Shown here one piece after another: positions 38,472 through 46,702 of a DNA stretch of 47,420 nucleotides. This stretch comes from a virus. The position numbers and the translations under genes were made by a program. Location: positions 1 through 47,420 of the IMG/VR virus record IMGVR_UViG_3300005253_000218; one strand, 5' to 3'. The notes below the pieces were generated by a model. It was not told the origin of the DNA, searched no databases, and saw nothing but the letters and a program-made list of their open reading frames with translations. Every line of letters starts with the position of its first letter. The first letter of the stretch is position 1.

Positions 38472-38676
38472 AGTAATTATAGATAATCGTATAGAAGATT
38501 TCCCTGATGTTGATGCTCTACATTTAGTTAGCAAAGTAATGGAGAAAGGGAGAATTTCTAATAATGGTAAACAATATTGTCTAGGTACCGTATATGATTA
38601 TCAAGGAAAACGTATCGTTATTCATGCTTTACTAAACAAACAATCGGATAGATTTGTATTAATAGGAGGAGAATAA
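38464..38676 (+). CDS. Unknown 70-aa protein
   Basis: The start at 38464 follows GGAGGTACATA; an upstream frame from 38425 contains that site and is rejected. Beta-rich (GKVIIDNRIEDFP; QGKRIVIHALLNKQSDRFVLIGGE). It resembles a small barrel. Function unknown. Confidence 0.6.
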   Translation: MGKVIIDNRIEDFPDVDALHLVSKVMEKGRISNNGKQYCLGTVYDYQGKRIVIHALLNKQSDRFVLIGGE

Positions 38677-38682
38677 TTAAGC

Positions 38683-38973
38683 ATGATGCGAGCTACGAGT
38701 CGCCTAGATAAGTTATGGAAAAGATACGAAACTCAGGTTTACGAATATTGCAAAAACCAATTTGATGAATATATAAAGCCTTACTGTATTAAACATGATT
38801 TAGAATTTACTACTGGCAATGGTACATGGTGGTTGGGTAAAGAGAAAGGCAATGAACTCAGGGAAGGAATCCCTGAAAGGTTACTACTGTATAATATATT
38901 AACTGAACCTATTCCTGGAATGCTTAGTAATGATGTGGGTTCATTAATGCCTGATTACAGAAGGAGCGATTAA
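38683..38973 (+). CDS. Unknown 96-aa basic protein
   Basis: Behind AGGAGGAGAATAATTAAGC. Basic aromatic N-terminus (TSRLDKLWKRYETQVYEYCKNQF) and LEFTTGNGTWWLGKEKG. It precedes the DNA methyltransferase. No family is recognised. Confidence 0.6.
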   Translation: MMRATSRLDKLWKRYETQVYEYCKNQFDEYIKPYCIKHDLEFTTGNGTWWLGKEKGNELREGIPERLLLYNILTEPIPGMLSNDVGSLMPDYRRSD

Positions 38974-38977
38974 TTGA

Positions 38978-39844
38978 TTGGTCAAATTGACCCGAATGAT
39001 GATGAAACATAAAATAATAATTGGTGATGCTAGAAATATGAATGAAGTGCTAGGTGAATCAGTACATCTAGCACTTACTAGCCCACCATATTATAGCATC
39101 AAAGACTATGGTGAAAGCAATCAGATAGGATATGGAAGCTATTATCTGCATTATTTAAAGGATTTAGATATGGTATGGGCAGAATGCCTTCGTGTGCTTC
39201 ATAAGGGCTGTCGGTTATGTATCAATGTAGGAGATCAATATCTAAGCGCTAAAGAGTATGGTAGATATAGAGTGCTTCCTATACATGCTGAGATTATAAG
39301 GTCTTGCGAACAAATTGGATTTGACTATATGGGCTCTATCATTTGGCAGAAAGTAAGCACTACTAATCCATCTGGTGGTGCTAGTATTATGGGCTCCCAC
39401 CCTTATCCAAGAAATGGGATTGTTAAATATGACTATGAATATATAATGCTATTTAAAAAGTTAGGGGATTCACCTAAAGTTAGTGAGCATATCAAAGAAC
39501 AATCTAGCATGACTAAAGATGAATGGAATGAATACTTCAGTGGACATTGGAAAATAGCAGGTGTTAAACAAGACGTTCATCCTGCTATGTTCCCACTAGA
39601 AATTCCAGTTAGACTAATCAAAATGTTCAGTTTTGTAGAAGAAGTTGTGCTAGATCCATTCTTAGGTTCTGGCACTACAATGAGCGCAGCTAAAATGCTA
39701 GAAAGAAATTCAATTGGTTATGAGATAAATGAACAGTTTCTTCCAGTGATTAAAAATAAGGTAGGGTTTAATCAATATGATTTATTTGAAGAGCATAAAT
39801 TTGAAATAATAACGCAAAAGGAGAAGAATAATAATGTCAAATAA
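38978..39844 (+). CDS. Beta-class DNA methyltransferase (TSPPY)
   Basis: Motif IV TSPPYY (34-39) comes first and motif I DPFLGSGTT (226-234) late, the beta-class order. TSPPY is most common in N4-cytosine enzymes; DPPY would suggest N6-adenine, so m4C is favoured but not proven. Length 288 aa, with an HYPPR-like binding region not identified. It starts at TTG 38978, 11 bp after AAGGAG; ATG 38996 is an alternative. No restriction enzyme is adjacent, so it is probably a solitary anti-restriction methylase. CTAG is enriched in this DNA and is a testable target. Confidence 0.85.
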   Translation: MVKLTRMMMKHKIIIGDARNMNEVLGESVHLALTSPPYYSIKDYGESNQIGYGSYYLHYLKDLDMVWAECLRVLHKGCRLCINVGDQYLSAKEYGRYRVLPIHAEIIRSCEQIGFDYMGSIIWQKVSTTNPSGGASIMGSHPYPRNGIVKYDYEYIMLFKKLGDSPKVSEHIKEQSSMTKDEWNEYFSGHWKIAGVKQDVHPAMFPLEIPVRLIKMFSFVEEVVLDPFLGSGTTMSAAKMLERNSIGYEINEQFLPVIKNKVGFNQYDLFEEHKFEIITQKEKNNNVK

Positions 39845-40121
39845 ACCCAAAGCACAGTTACTAGAAGCAGATAGACAGATAAGAGCATTATCACCTAATA
39901 AAGGGATGACTAATGGCACAAAACCTCAAATAAGAATAACACTAATAAGAGGGTTTGAGTTGTTTAATACTAGATCATATCACAATTATGAAACATGGTC
40001 AGATGGATATAAGGCCGAAGCATTCGATGGCGTTGGTAATGTAATAGCACAAGTGTCTGCAGAAGACCTGGATGATGTCTTGGTAAAATTAGAAATAAAA
40101 ATGAAGGAGAATGAAGAATGA
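39834..40121 (+). CDS. Unknown 95-aa protein
   Basis: It starts behind AAAAGGAGAAGAATAATA, overlapping the methyltransferase by 11 bp. Mixed charge: IRITLIRGFELFNTRSYHNYETW then an acidic end (EDLDDVLVKLEIKMKENEE). It may be co-translated with the methylase. No family. Confidence 0.55.
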   Translation: MSNKPKAQLLEADRQIRALSPNKGMTNGTKPQIRITLIRGFELFNTRSYHNYETWSDGYKAEAFDGVGNVIAQVSAEDLDDVLVKLEIKMKENEE

Positions 40122-40330
40122 AAGCTACTGATTACAGAGAATTAGTCAATAAGGAGTTACCACACCTGAATATATTTAGAATGAGCCCACGTATTGCTAC
40201 ACCAGAATTGTTGAAGATGGTAGCGGTACAATTGTTTTTGCAGAGGAGCAACAATGAAATCTTGATCGATGCAACAAGAGAGAATTTGTTAGCATTAGAA
40301 TTACCCGAAGCAACACATAATTTTGAATAG
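40118..40330 (+). CDS. Unknown 70-aa protein
   Basis: Overlaps its neighbour by 4 bp (ATGA), behind GAAGGAGAATGAAGA. Helical with a Leu-rich middle (PELLKMVAVQLFLQRSNNEI). It is the last plus-strand gene; a convergent hairpin follows. Confidence 0.55.
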   Translation: MKATDYRELVNKELPHLNIFRMSPRIATPELLKMVAVQLFLQRSNNEILIDATRENLLALELPEATHNFE

Positions 40331-40338
40331 TTAACGCA

Positions 40339-40394
40339 ATATTAGACTAGGAAAATATCTTGCGTCCCAATTTTAAATTTCCCTAGTCTAATAT
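40339..40394. terminator. Hairpin between convergent gene blocks
   Basis: ATATTAGACTAGG with CCTAGTCTAATAT (13 bp) plus a bulged AAAT/ATTT. No long T-run. It sits between the last plus gene and the end of the minus operon, so it may serve both strands. Confidence 0.55.
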
Positions 40395-40401
40395 AACATA
40401 T

Positions 40402-41259
40402 TTATTTGTTATCCCATCCCAAAATTCCAGATTGTTCTTCAAGATTCTCATCCAACCATTTAACTTCCATAGGTTCTATTCCTTCCATTAACCTTGCCTT
40501 AACTTCTGGAATATCGCCATCCCATTTTTGTTTGAAGTACATTCTTGATTCTAACATCCTTTGAGAAGGTTTTAGTGCTTCTACGTTAGTCTCGAATGTT
40601 CTAGCCCATAAATGAAATAATCTTGGGTGATTTAATGTAATTGACCTTACACCTTGATTATGTAGCTGAACAGAAAAACTAACTTCTTCAAAAAAAGACT
40701 TGTAATTTTCATCAAAACCATCAGTCATCTCATAAGTATCTCTCGACATCATGAATGAACATCCAGGAGCATAAAATGAAAGCATAGGTTTATCAGGTAT
40801 AATAATCGCATCCATTATTTTTGCTGAATTCTTATGTCGAAAAGGTGCTGCTTTACCATTTAATATTCCTTCAATATCATCTTCAATTATTCTATTGAAA
40901 TCCCATCCAACAATACCAATAATAGGATTATGTTCTATCATATAAATCCCAGAAGTAAGCCAATTATCAACTATCATTATATCATCATTTAGCAAGCAGA
41001 TATAGTCCGGATTTCCATACATACATATATCATTCCATGAAGCAGATATGCCTTTATTCTCAGCATGAAAAATAACAGGAACACCAAAATGTCGTGCTAT
41101 CCAGTTCATTTGGTCACTATCTGGAGAACCATCGTCAACTAATAATAATTCTATTTTATATCCAACGGGTATATCATGAACCTTCTTAAGGGAAGTAAGC
41201 AGATGATTTATTCTATAAGCACCATTGAAGGTTGGAATTCCAATAAGTATTATTTTCAT
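40402..41259 (-). CDS. Family-2-like glycosyltransferase (GT-A)
   Basis: Transfers sugar from a nucleotide donor, donor and acceptor unknown. DDGS (42-45) and NDD (91-93) are the GT-A nucleotide/metal motifs; GCSFMMSRDTYEMTDGFDENYKSFFEEVSFSVQL near 170-205 is the acceptor-side ED region. 285 aa, cytoplasmic. It overlaps the next glycosyltransferase by 4 bp, so the two were probably co-made. It is the last gene of the minus operon. Confidence 0.85.
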   Translation of the reverse strand: MKIILIGIPTFNGAYRINHLLTSLKKVHDIPVGYKIELLLVDDGSPDSDQMNWIARHFGVPVIFHAENKGISASWNDICMYGNPDYICLLNDDIMIVDNWLTSGIYMIEHNPIIGIVGWDFNRIIEDDIEGILNGKAAPFRHKNSAKIMDAIIIPDKPMLSFYAPGCSFMMSRDTYEMTDGFDENYKSFFEEVSFSVQLHNQGVRSITLNHPRLFHLWARTFETNVEALKPSQRMLESRMYFKQKWDGDIPEVKARLMEGIEPMEVKWLDENLEEQSGILGWDNK

Positions 41260-41993
41260 AGACCAAAATGTCTCCTAATTAGTTTAAACTCCATTGCTTC
41301 AGGTTTCATATTCCATTTCTCTTCAAAATAAGACATCTCGCGGGCTAACATTTGCTCTCGAGTTACCTTGATCACCTTACCTAAAGTTGAATTTTCGATA
41401 TGAAATACTTTGGGATAATTTACTCTTAAACTAATTTTACATAACTTGTCAGCTATCATACAACAGAAATCAGCATCTCCTAGGCTCATTCTGTAGTTCT
41501 CATCAAATCCACCAACTTGATTATAATCAATCTTCGAAAAACAATAACAGTATCCAGCTAATTGCGTAGCAGGAGTTTTGACTACAGGGGTTTTGGGGCA
41601 AAAACTCAATTTGTCTTCATCTAAAGACATGAAATAATCAAAATTCACATGAGTTGATTCATACCCTATAACTCCATATCTTTCATTCATATCCTCCATT
41701 AGTATATTTCGGAAACATTTAGGAACAGCGACATCACTATCAATCAAACATATCAGATCATTTTTAGCATTGCTAGCAATAACATTCCATCCATAAACTA
41801 ATCCTCTATTTTCTTCATTTCTTATAAAAACAGCATCATATTTTTCAGCTGCTTCTTTAAGATAATCATCATCATCTGACCCATCATCATAAACAATAAT
41901 TTCATCTTCATTTGATTTAGAATGCTGAAGTGAAAATAAACATCTGTCCAAAAAATCAGAACCATTGTAGCAAGCAACCCCAAATGTAATCAT
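41256..41993 (-). CDS. Glycosyltransferase family 2 protein
   Basis: GT-A fold: DDGS (36-39) after VYDDGSDDDD, DSD (85-87) in CLIDSDVAV, and GGFDENYRMSLGDADFCCMI near 160-180 for the catalytic ED segment. 245 aa, no membrane span. Overlaps both neighbours by 4 bp. Together with the 40402 and 45386 genes it suggests building or decorating a glycan. Confidence 0.85.
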   Translation of the reverse strand: MITFGVACYNGSDFLDRCLFSLQHSKSNEDEIIVYDDGSDDDDYLKEAAEKYDAVFIRNEENRGLVYGWNVIASNAKNDLICLIDSDVAVPKCFRNILMEDMNERYGVIGYESTHVNFDYFMSLDEDKLSFCPKTPVVKTPATQLAGYCYCFSKIDYNQVGGFDENYRMSLGDADFCCMIADKLCKISLRVNYPKVFHIENSTLGKVIKVTREQMLAREMSYFEEKWNMKPEAMEFKLIRRHFGL

Positions 41994-42784
41994 AAAATAT
42001 ATCCTATTTGTTTACACATATGATGACAAACATATCTATAGGTATCAATTTCTTTCCCGCGCCAATTATCCATAAAAGCAAGAGATTTCATTTGACCTTT
42101 ATTGGATTGGTGTAACATGTATTTAAACAGTTCTATCTGTTCTGTACTGGCTTCTGGATATAAAATAGTTAATACTTCTTGGGCATTAGAATTAAATTCT
42201 TCACTTCTAAAATGATGTTTATTAGATTGAATAAAAAAATCATTTATCTGTACCCAATATTTACACCAATGATGAAACATTCCAGAATACGTTGCTTTCT
42301 CATCATCACATAACTTTTCCAGTGAAGATGGAAGCTGGTAATGGCTATCTTGAGGAAATACACAATATAATTCATCTAGAGAAGGTGGAAATAACTCATC
42401 ACCATATTTATGAATTCCTGTGATTCCCATTCTACCATATAATAGATATAGCTCTACTAATCTTTTCGGATGATGCGACAGAAAAACGCATCTATTAGGA
42501 ATATCTAATGCTTCAATAACTGGCCAGAATAGAGATAAATAATAAGAAGTATTACAATAAAAACCATTGCCTTCTATATAGGGAGAAATTATCGTAGAGA
42601 ATTCATCGATTATATTTTGGATTTGCAAATCGATGTCATTCACAAATAATCCTTGAATCCAATTAAAATAGACAGAAGATAAATCAATCTCTTCATCATA
42701 ACGAGCATTTAATCCAATTGTTTCTAGAGCAAGGGATAAATGAGTGAGTCTTCCCGCACTGAGGGAATAAATTAAAGTCTTCAT
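41990..42784 (-). CDS. Unknown 264-aa protein of the glycosyltransferase operon
   Basis: It is coupled to the glycosyltransferase downstream by a 4-bp overlap, and an ORF with a phage RNA element in it lies just upstream. The N-terminal SLSAGRLTHLSLALETIGL and the middle IPNRCVFLSHHPKRLVELYLLYGRMG are faintly like sulfotransferase regions, but the family's P-loop-like motif is not convincing. A remote sulfotransferase or glycosyltransferase are both possible. Unassigned. Confidence 0.6.
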   Translation of the reverse strand: MKTLIYSLSAGRLTHLSLALETIGLNARYDEEIDLSSVYFNWIQGLFVNDIDLQIQNIIDEFSTIISPYIEGNGFYCNTSYYLSLFWPVIEALDIPNRCVFLSHHPKRLVELYLLYGRMGITGIHKYGDELFPPSLDELYCVFPQDSHYQLPSSLEKLCDDEKATYSGMFHHWCKYWVQINDFFIQSNKHHFRSEEFNSNAQEVLTILYPEASTEQIELFKYMLHQSNKGQMKSLAFMDNWRGKEIDTYRYVCHHMCKQIGYIL

Positions 42785-42795
42785 TATATATAAGG

Positions 42796-43360
42796 CTAAC
42801 TAATCAATTGGTTCCTAAGTTCTAATAGCTCTAGTTCTAATGATGAAACACGCGCTATTAATGCTTCATTAGAACTAGATGTGCTAGAACTAGCATAACT
42901 ATCCATCAATGTTTCTAGCGTATCTGTTTGAGAATGCTGATTTGTGCTACACAACTCTTTAACTCCCGTCGCAGAAGTCCCCTTCTGATTGTTTCAATCA
43001 GGAGGGGATGAATGCGACAAGAACACGTATACGTCTTTTATGACCTCTTACGTGCAAAGAGTAAGTTCCTCCTCGCCCTTGTTATCTCGTGTTGTCATGT
43101 TTAGCACACTATTCCTACCCCACAGAATGGTTTAGCACTAAACCACAGAGCTCCCGACTGGAAGAACATCTGGAGGTGTGGTGCAACGAGTAACTTCTCC
43201 TCTACGATGTTACGATAAAGGGAGCTGGTCAACCTGGGACTTGCCTTATCCATTTCAGACAAGCCCCTTCTGATTTGTATGGCTCTTTAGAGTCATTGAA
43301 AATCAGGAGGGGTTGTTGACATCTATTATATATATCTTCATCTACCGTTATCCTTTTCAT
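42796..43360 (-). pseudogene. Small gene split by RNA element B
   Basis: On the minus strand ATG 43360 follows TAAGGAGAAAAG and overlaps the upstream stop; it reads MKRITVDEDIYNRC, then meets the element. After the element (42968) a frame from 42963 to TAG 42796-42798 reads VKELCSTNQHSQTDTLE... and ends ARVSSLELELLELRNQLIS, a plausible coiled-coil tail. Joining the parts yields about 70 aa. If the RNA splices, the gene is intact; otherwise it is broken. Exact junctions are unknown. Confidence 0.6.
42968..43315 (-). ncRNA. Large structured RNA element B (about 350 nt), inside a gene
   Basis: Homologue of element A on the minus strand. It has CCCCTCCTGATTT...AAATCAGAAGGGG at the 5' end, CTTGTC/GGCAAG, CCCAGGTTGACCAG, a long-range AGCTCCC/GGGAGCT pair, TTCTGTGGGGTAGG, ATAACAAGGGCGAGG, and the 3' hairpin closed by GTCGCA/TGCGAC. 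A uses ACGGCA/TGCCGT there, so the stem, not the sequence, is conserved. TTGAC (plus strand 43316-43320) flanks it. It has no ORF of note. Confidence 0.65.
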
Positions 43361-43665
43361 CTTTTCTCCTTAATTTCTTTAACTGCTAATGCTATATTAT
43401 CTTCATCAGTTAATTCCAAAAGATGTTCACCTAATTTCTTTGCAACATCTTCTGTTAACATGATTTGGTCAGCATAATTCTTGCCTGTTTTCAAGATAGC
43501 CCAACAATGTCTAAGTTTTTCTCTCAATGTTGGTCGATGATTTTCAGTACCACAATGATAAATGCAGAAATTGATCCAACTAGTATAATGTGGAGTCATA
43601 TCAAATAATTCCAAGTCTCTTTCAACATGAATAGCTTCTGCACTACAATCACATTTAAAGTACAT
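43357..43665 (-). CDS. Unknown 102-aa protein
   Basis: The start at 43665 follows GGAGGTTAT; the earlier ATG 43683 contains that site. CDCS near residue 6 and HCG near residue 40 could bind metal; helical C-terminus (DNIALAVKEIKEKR). Its stop overlaps the split gene's start. Function unknown. Confidence 0.55.
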   Translation of the reverse strand: MYFKCDCSAEAIHVERDLELFDMTPHYTSWINFCIYHCGTENHRPTLREKLRHCWAILKTGKNYADQIMLTEDVAKKLGEHLLELTDEDNIALAVKEIKEKR

Positions 43666-43912
43666 ATAACCTCCATAACACAAATCCTATTGCATTAGCT
43701 AGCCAATCACCCATAGGCTTATATGAATCATCGCTAGCATGGTTCCAGATAGTCTTTAGTATACATAATAGTAGCACTATGATGATGCTGATGGCTGAAT
43801 GGGTAAATTTACTTAACCATAACAGAGCGGTAAATGCTCCAAGTATATGTAATAATTTGTCGTAATTAGCACTTAGTTTATCATGGATACTTGATAATAG
43901 TTCTTGTTTCAT
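43655..43912 (-). CDS. Small membrane protein, VanZ/DUF2279-like
   Basis: YDKLLHILGAFTALLWL, then a hydrophobic span (ISIIIVLLLCILKTIW), a polar turn with DD, and GDWLANAIGFVLWRLY: the DKxxH...K..D...D..AN..G pattern of small DUF2279/VanZ-like membrane proteins in phages. Two or three spans in 85 aa. Overlaps both neighbours. The role (envelope interaction?) is unproven; a holin is a less likely alternative. Confidence 0.55.
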   Translation of the reverse strand: MKQELLSSIHDKLSANYDKLLHILGAFTALLWLSKFTHSAISIIIVLLLCILKTIWNHASDDSYKPMGDWLANAIGFVLWRLYVL

Positions 43913-44487
43913 AGTTTAACACCAATATCAAATCCTCTAGGCGTATGTAAACGAATAACTGAAATATCACTTCTCTGACTAATCTCCCCCACTGCTTGCT
44001 TCGCACCTGACGCATGAAGCGTATCATGGAAGATAATTAATCCACCCACGCTAAGATAAGGAAAAAACAGATTAAACTCTCCCATAACTTGTTCATAGGT
44101 ATGTTCAGAATCTAAAAATATGAAGTCAATGTTTTCTCCAGACAAACCGTCAACGAAAATCGCACCAGCTTTAAGAGAATCAGCTAAATGGAATTTATAT
44201 TTCCCTTCAAAATCTTGGAAATCTTGTTTCAGAAAACTTTCTGCAATATCAAATGTATGCAGAAAACCTACCCCATTATCAACAATTCCTTTCAGTATAT
44301 AAGCAGCAGAATAAAAAGCACCAGTACCACATTCAACTAGACAAAGTGGCTTAGTAGCTTTCACTAAGCTATATAATAGTTCGCCTATGTCTACCTCAAG
44401 TCCCATCGCTGGTGCGATGCCCCATAAACCTTCTCTATGTTTGTCTTGTTGTTCATCAAACCAAGTTATTTTATCGTTGATCAGCAT
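43909..44487 (-). CDS. Class I SAM-dependent methyltransferase (Methyltransf_24-like)
   Basis: LVECGTG (50-56) is motif I of the Rossmann SAM fold; FIFLDSEHTYEQVMGEFNLFFPYLSVGGLIIFHDT near residues 124-158 is the matching motif IV/V region of the Methyltransf_24/CmcI-like group. 192 aa. It may methylate a sugar or small molecule. Overlaps the membrane protein gene by 4 bp. Confidence 0.8.
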   Translation of the reverse strand: MLINDKITWFDEQQDKHREGLWGIAPAMGLEVDIGELLYSLVKATKPLCLVECGTGAFYSAAYILKGIVDNGVGFLHTFDIAESFLKQDFQDFEGKYKFHLADSLKAGAIFVDGLSGENIDFIFLDSEHTYEQVMGEFNLFFPYLSVGGLIIFHDTLHASGAKQAVGEISQRSDISVIRLHTPRGFDIGVKL

Positions 44488-44496
44488 TGAGTTGCC

Positions 44497-45378
44497 TCAT
44501 TTCTTTGTTCGTGGTTTTCCCCACAGTTTGAAATTTGCTGAAAGTCCAAGGTCCACTTCAGATATTATCCTAATGTCATAAATCTCGCCAGTAAAGCTGT
44601 TGTCAATCATGTGTAGTAAGAGTTCTTTTTGTATTTTAAACTTATCATCTAATACAGTTATAGATGGCATTTGAGTCTCTCTTTTAGACGAACCAACAAC
44701 CATAATGCCATCTAAGTTGATAGCCAATCCCCTCGTGTAACCATTTAATTTGGGGGAGCTAATAATTAGTTTACCTTGATTATCATATTTTGATACACTA
44801 AGGTTATAGGAATCGCATACAAAAATCTCATTTTTGTGATTAACGCAAACATTATGTGGTTTATCTAAATTGCGAACAATAATGCCCTTGTTCATTGAGC
44901 ATATCATACCTGGTTCAGCATAAACATTATTATGGTAAGTGAAGTAAATATCATCATCTGTCTCGTATAGTGAATTGATGTGGTTAATATCTATTCCAAT
45001 ACCACTAAATCCATTATATAGAAAGATTGGTTTGTCATTATCCAAATATCTCACAACATTATCATCTGTGCTGCAGTATGCGAGACCATGGCTAATATAA
45101 TCTATTTGATGAATAGCAGCACCAATATTTATTGCCACAGGATTAACATTTACAAAATCGGCTGAGGAAAGTATGCTTCTACAGGTAGCGCAATAGATTA
45201 AACCATTATGAATAGTAATTCCTTTGATTCCATAGAACAGTTCGGCTTCTTCTTCCGGTATAGGCACATTATGCTTTGTGCATATTAATGAATCAACAAT
45301 AGTGTTAGAATCAAGATCTATTTTAAATAATCCATTATGGTTTTTGCTTCTGAGAATACTAATAACTACTTGCATCAT
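44497..45378 (-). CDS. Beta-propeller-like protein (293 aa)
   Basis: The start at 45378 follows AGAGGCGTT; the earlier frame to 45405 runs into the upstream gene. Repeating blade-like segments: GITIHNGLIYCATC, HGLAYCSTDDNVVRYLDND, KPHNVCVNHKNEIFVCDSYN and RGLAINLDGIMVVGSS, each about 45 residues, as in NHL/DUF4915-type propellers. It may bind a glycan or organise enzymes in this operon; function unknown. Confidence 0.65.
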   Translation of the reverse strand: MMQVVISILRSKNHNGLFKIDLDSNTIVDSLICTKHNVPIPEEEAELFYGIKGITIHNGLIYCATCRSILSSADFVNVNPVAINIGAAIHQIDYISHGLAYCSTDDNVVRYLDNDKPIFLYNGFSGIGIDINHINSLYETDDDIYFTYHNNVYAEPGMICSMNKGIIVRNLDKPHNVCVNHKNEIFVCDSYNLSVSKYDNQGKLIISSPKLNGYTRGLAINLDGIMVVGSSKRETQMPSITVLDDKFKIQKELLLHMIDNSFTGEIYDIRIISEVDLGLSANFKLWGKPRTKK

Positions 45379-45385
45379 AACGCCT

Positions 45386-46030
45386 CTAATTAAAGAGAAT
45401 AACACAGGAGTCTAACGCATGAATAAACGTAGTATTACTATGTTTCAAAATATTTAAAGTAACAACATCCATGTTAGCAGGATGTGGTTGGTCGGTACAC
45501 CATCCTACAAATGTCTCGCGGTGGACTAACCAAGGGCGTAACCATATATTATCATCAGTCTGATTAGAATATTCCCCTTCTATATTCTTAGCAAATTGTT
45601 CCATTTGCTTTTCTTGATGAGGAGAAATGGGCTCCTTAATATATGTAAAACTGCCATTCCAGAAATCAAATAACACTTTATCATTAGTAAAAATATGTGG
45701 TGCAATTATGGTATTTTTACTGGAATGCTTCATCATATGAGTAAGCCAATTCTCTAAAACTATCATACCGCTATCAGGAAGAAAACACACATATTCAGCA
45801 TCACTCATTTCATGTCCATAATTCCAAACTTTGTAACGATTATCATCAAGTTTTGTGACATGAAATTCAAGCTTGCTGTTTGATAAGAAACCAATTACAT
45901 CTTTGGTTGGGTTGTTCACCAACAAATTAAGATCATAGTCACAATTGGTATGTTTAAGAACTGAATCCAATGTGGTTAAGTCCAAACCTATACTAGCATC
46001 TACAGCTATTATAATTTCTACATTATCCAT
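45386..46030 (-). CDS. GT-A-like glycosyltransferase (214 aa)
   Basis: VEIIIAVDASIGLDLTTLDSVLKHTNCDYDLNLLVNN is the first GT-A strand-helix set; VCFLPDSGMIVLENWLTHMM near residues 80-100 replaces the usual DxD by PDS. The donor-binding motif is therefore degenerate, so it may be inactive or use a different metal site. It ends close to the propeller gene. Function is inferred. Confidence 0.65.
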   Translation of the reverse strand: MDNVEIIIAVDASIGLDLTTLDSVLKHTNCDYDLNLLVNNPTKDVIGFLSNSKLEFHVTKLDDNRYKVWNYGHEMSDAEYVCFLPDSGMIVLENWLTHMMKHSSKNTIIAPHIFTNDKVLFDFWNGSFTYIKEPISPHQEKQMEQFAKNIEGEYSNQTDDNIWLRPWLVHRETFVGWCTDQPHPANMDVVTLNILKHSNTTFIHALDSCVILFN

Positions 46031-46042
46031 TTTTCTTTCCCT

Positions 46043-46702
46043 TTATGTTTTTTTAAGATAGCCTCTTGGGTGTTGTGTTGAAACCCATCTGTCATAAAAA
46101 TAATCAATTTCAAAGTCGTCATGTAACATCAAATATATCTTAATAGCTCCCCAAGGACCACCTTCACTCCAATCTCTTACATCACCAGAAGTATCCTGAA
46201 CTATCATATAAGAATCTGGAGTTACTATTTGTCCATACATCTCCATTTCCTTTAGCACATAATCTTTAGTATGCTCACTATCTAGCATTACTAAAACTAC
46301 ATCTTCGGGAGTAATGTGGTTCTTAACTTCGTCAAATACATCAATACTTTTTCCTTTAATGAATATCGTACCTTCTGGTAGAGCATTCTGTGAATCATTA
46401 ATATCAATCGTGATAATTTTTATATTATCGATACGACCTTTGGCTTTCATTAGTGTAGCCATATCATCAAGAAATAGTACAGTCCCCCCATTCAATGTTC
46501 CTGTTTCAACAATAACAGTTGGTGCCACATTCCACATGATTTCTTGATAATACATCAAATCAATGGGCCATTGCATTGGCATATCACCCATCCATCTATT
46601 GCCAGTTGGTTGATATTTATGACAGAAAGCGGAGTTTAATTGTTGTATAATATCGAGTTCGTCTTTAGGTATTGGTGTGGATGAAATTCTTTCTATGTTC
46701 AT
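46043..46702 (-). CDS. CmcI-family (cephalosporin hydroxylase-like) protein
   Basis: ETGTLNGGT (66-74), VVLVMLDSEHTKDYVLKEMEMYGQIVTPDSYMIVQDT near 132-167, and DWSEGGPWGAIKIYL near 175-190 match the CmcI/rhamnosyl O-methyltransferase group, a SAM-type Rossmann fold with bound metal. Phage members occur among sugar-modifying genes. It overlaps the next gene upstream by 4 bp. Substrate unknown; it is probably a methyltransferase and not a true hydroxylase. Confidence 0.8.
   Translation of the reverse strand: MNIERISSTPIPKDELDIIQQLNSAFCHKYQPTGNRWMGDMPMQWPIDLMYYQEIMWNVAPTVIVETGTLNGGTVLFLDDMATLMKAKGRIDNIKIITIDINDSQNALPEGTIFIKGKSIDVFDEVKNHITPEDVVLVMLDSEHTKDYVLKEMEMYGQIVTPDSYMIVQDTSGDVRDWSEGGPWGAIKIYLMLHDDFEIDYFYDRWVSTQHPRGYLKKT

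Noticed and set aside
44120-44302. 60-codon plus-strand ORF inside the methyltransferase gene
   Set aside because: Antisense shadow of a clear SAM-fold gene.
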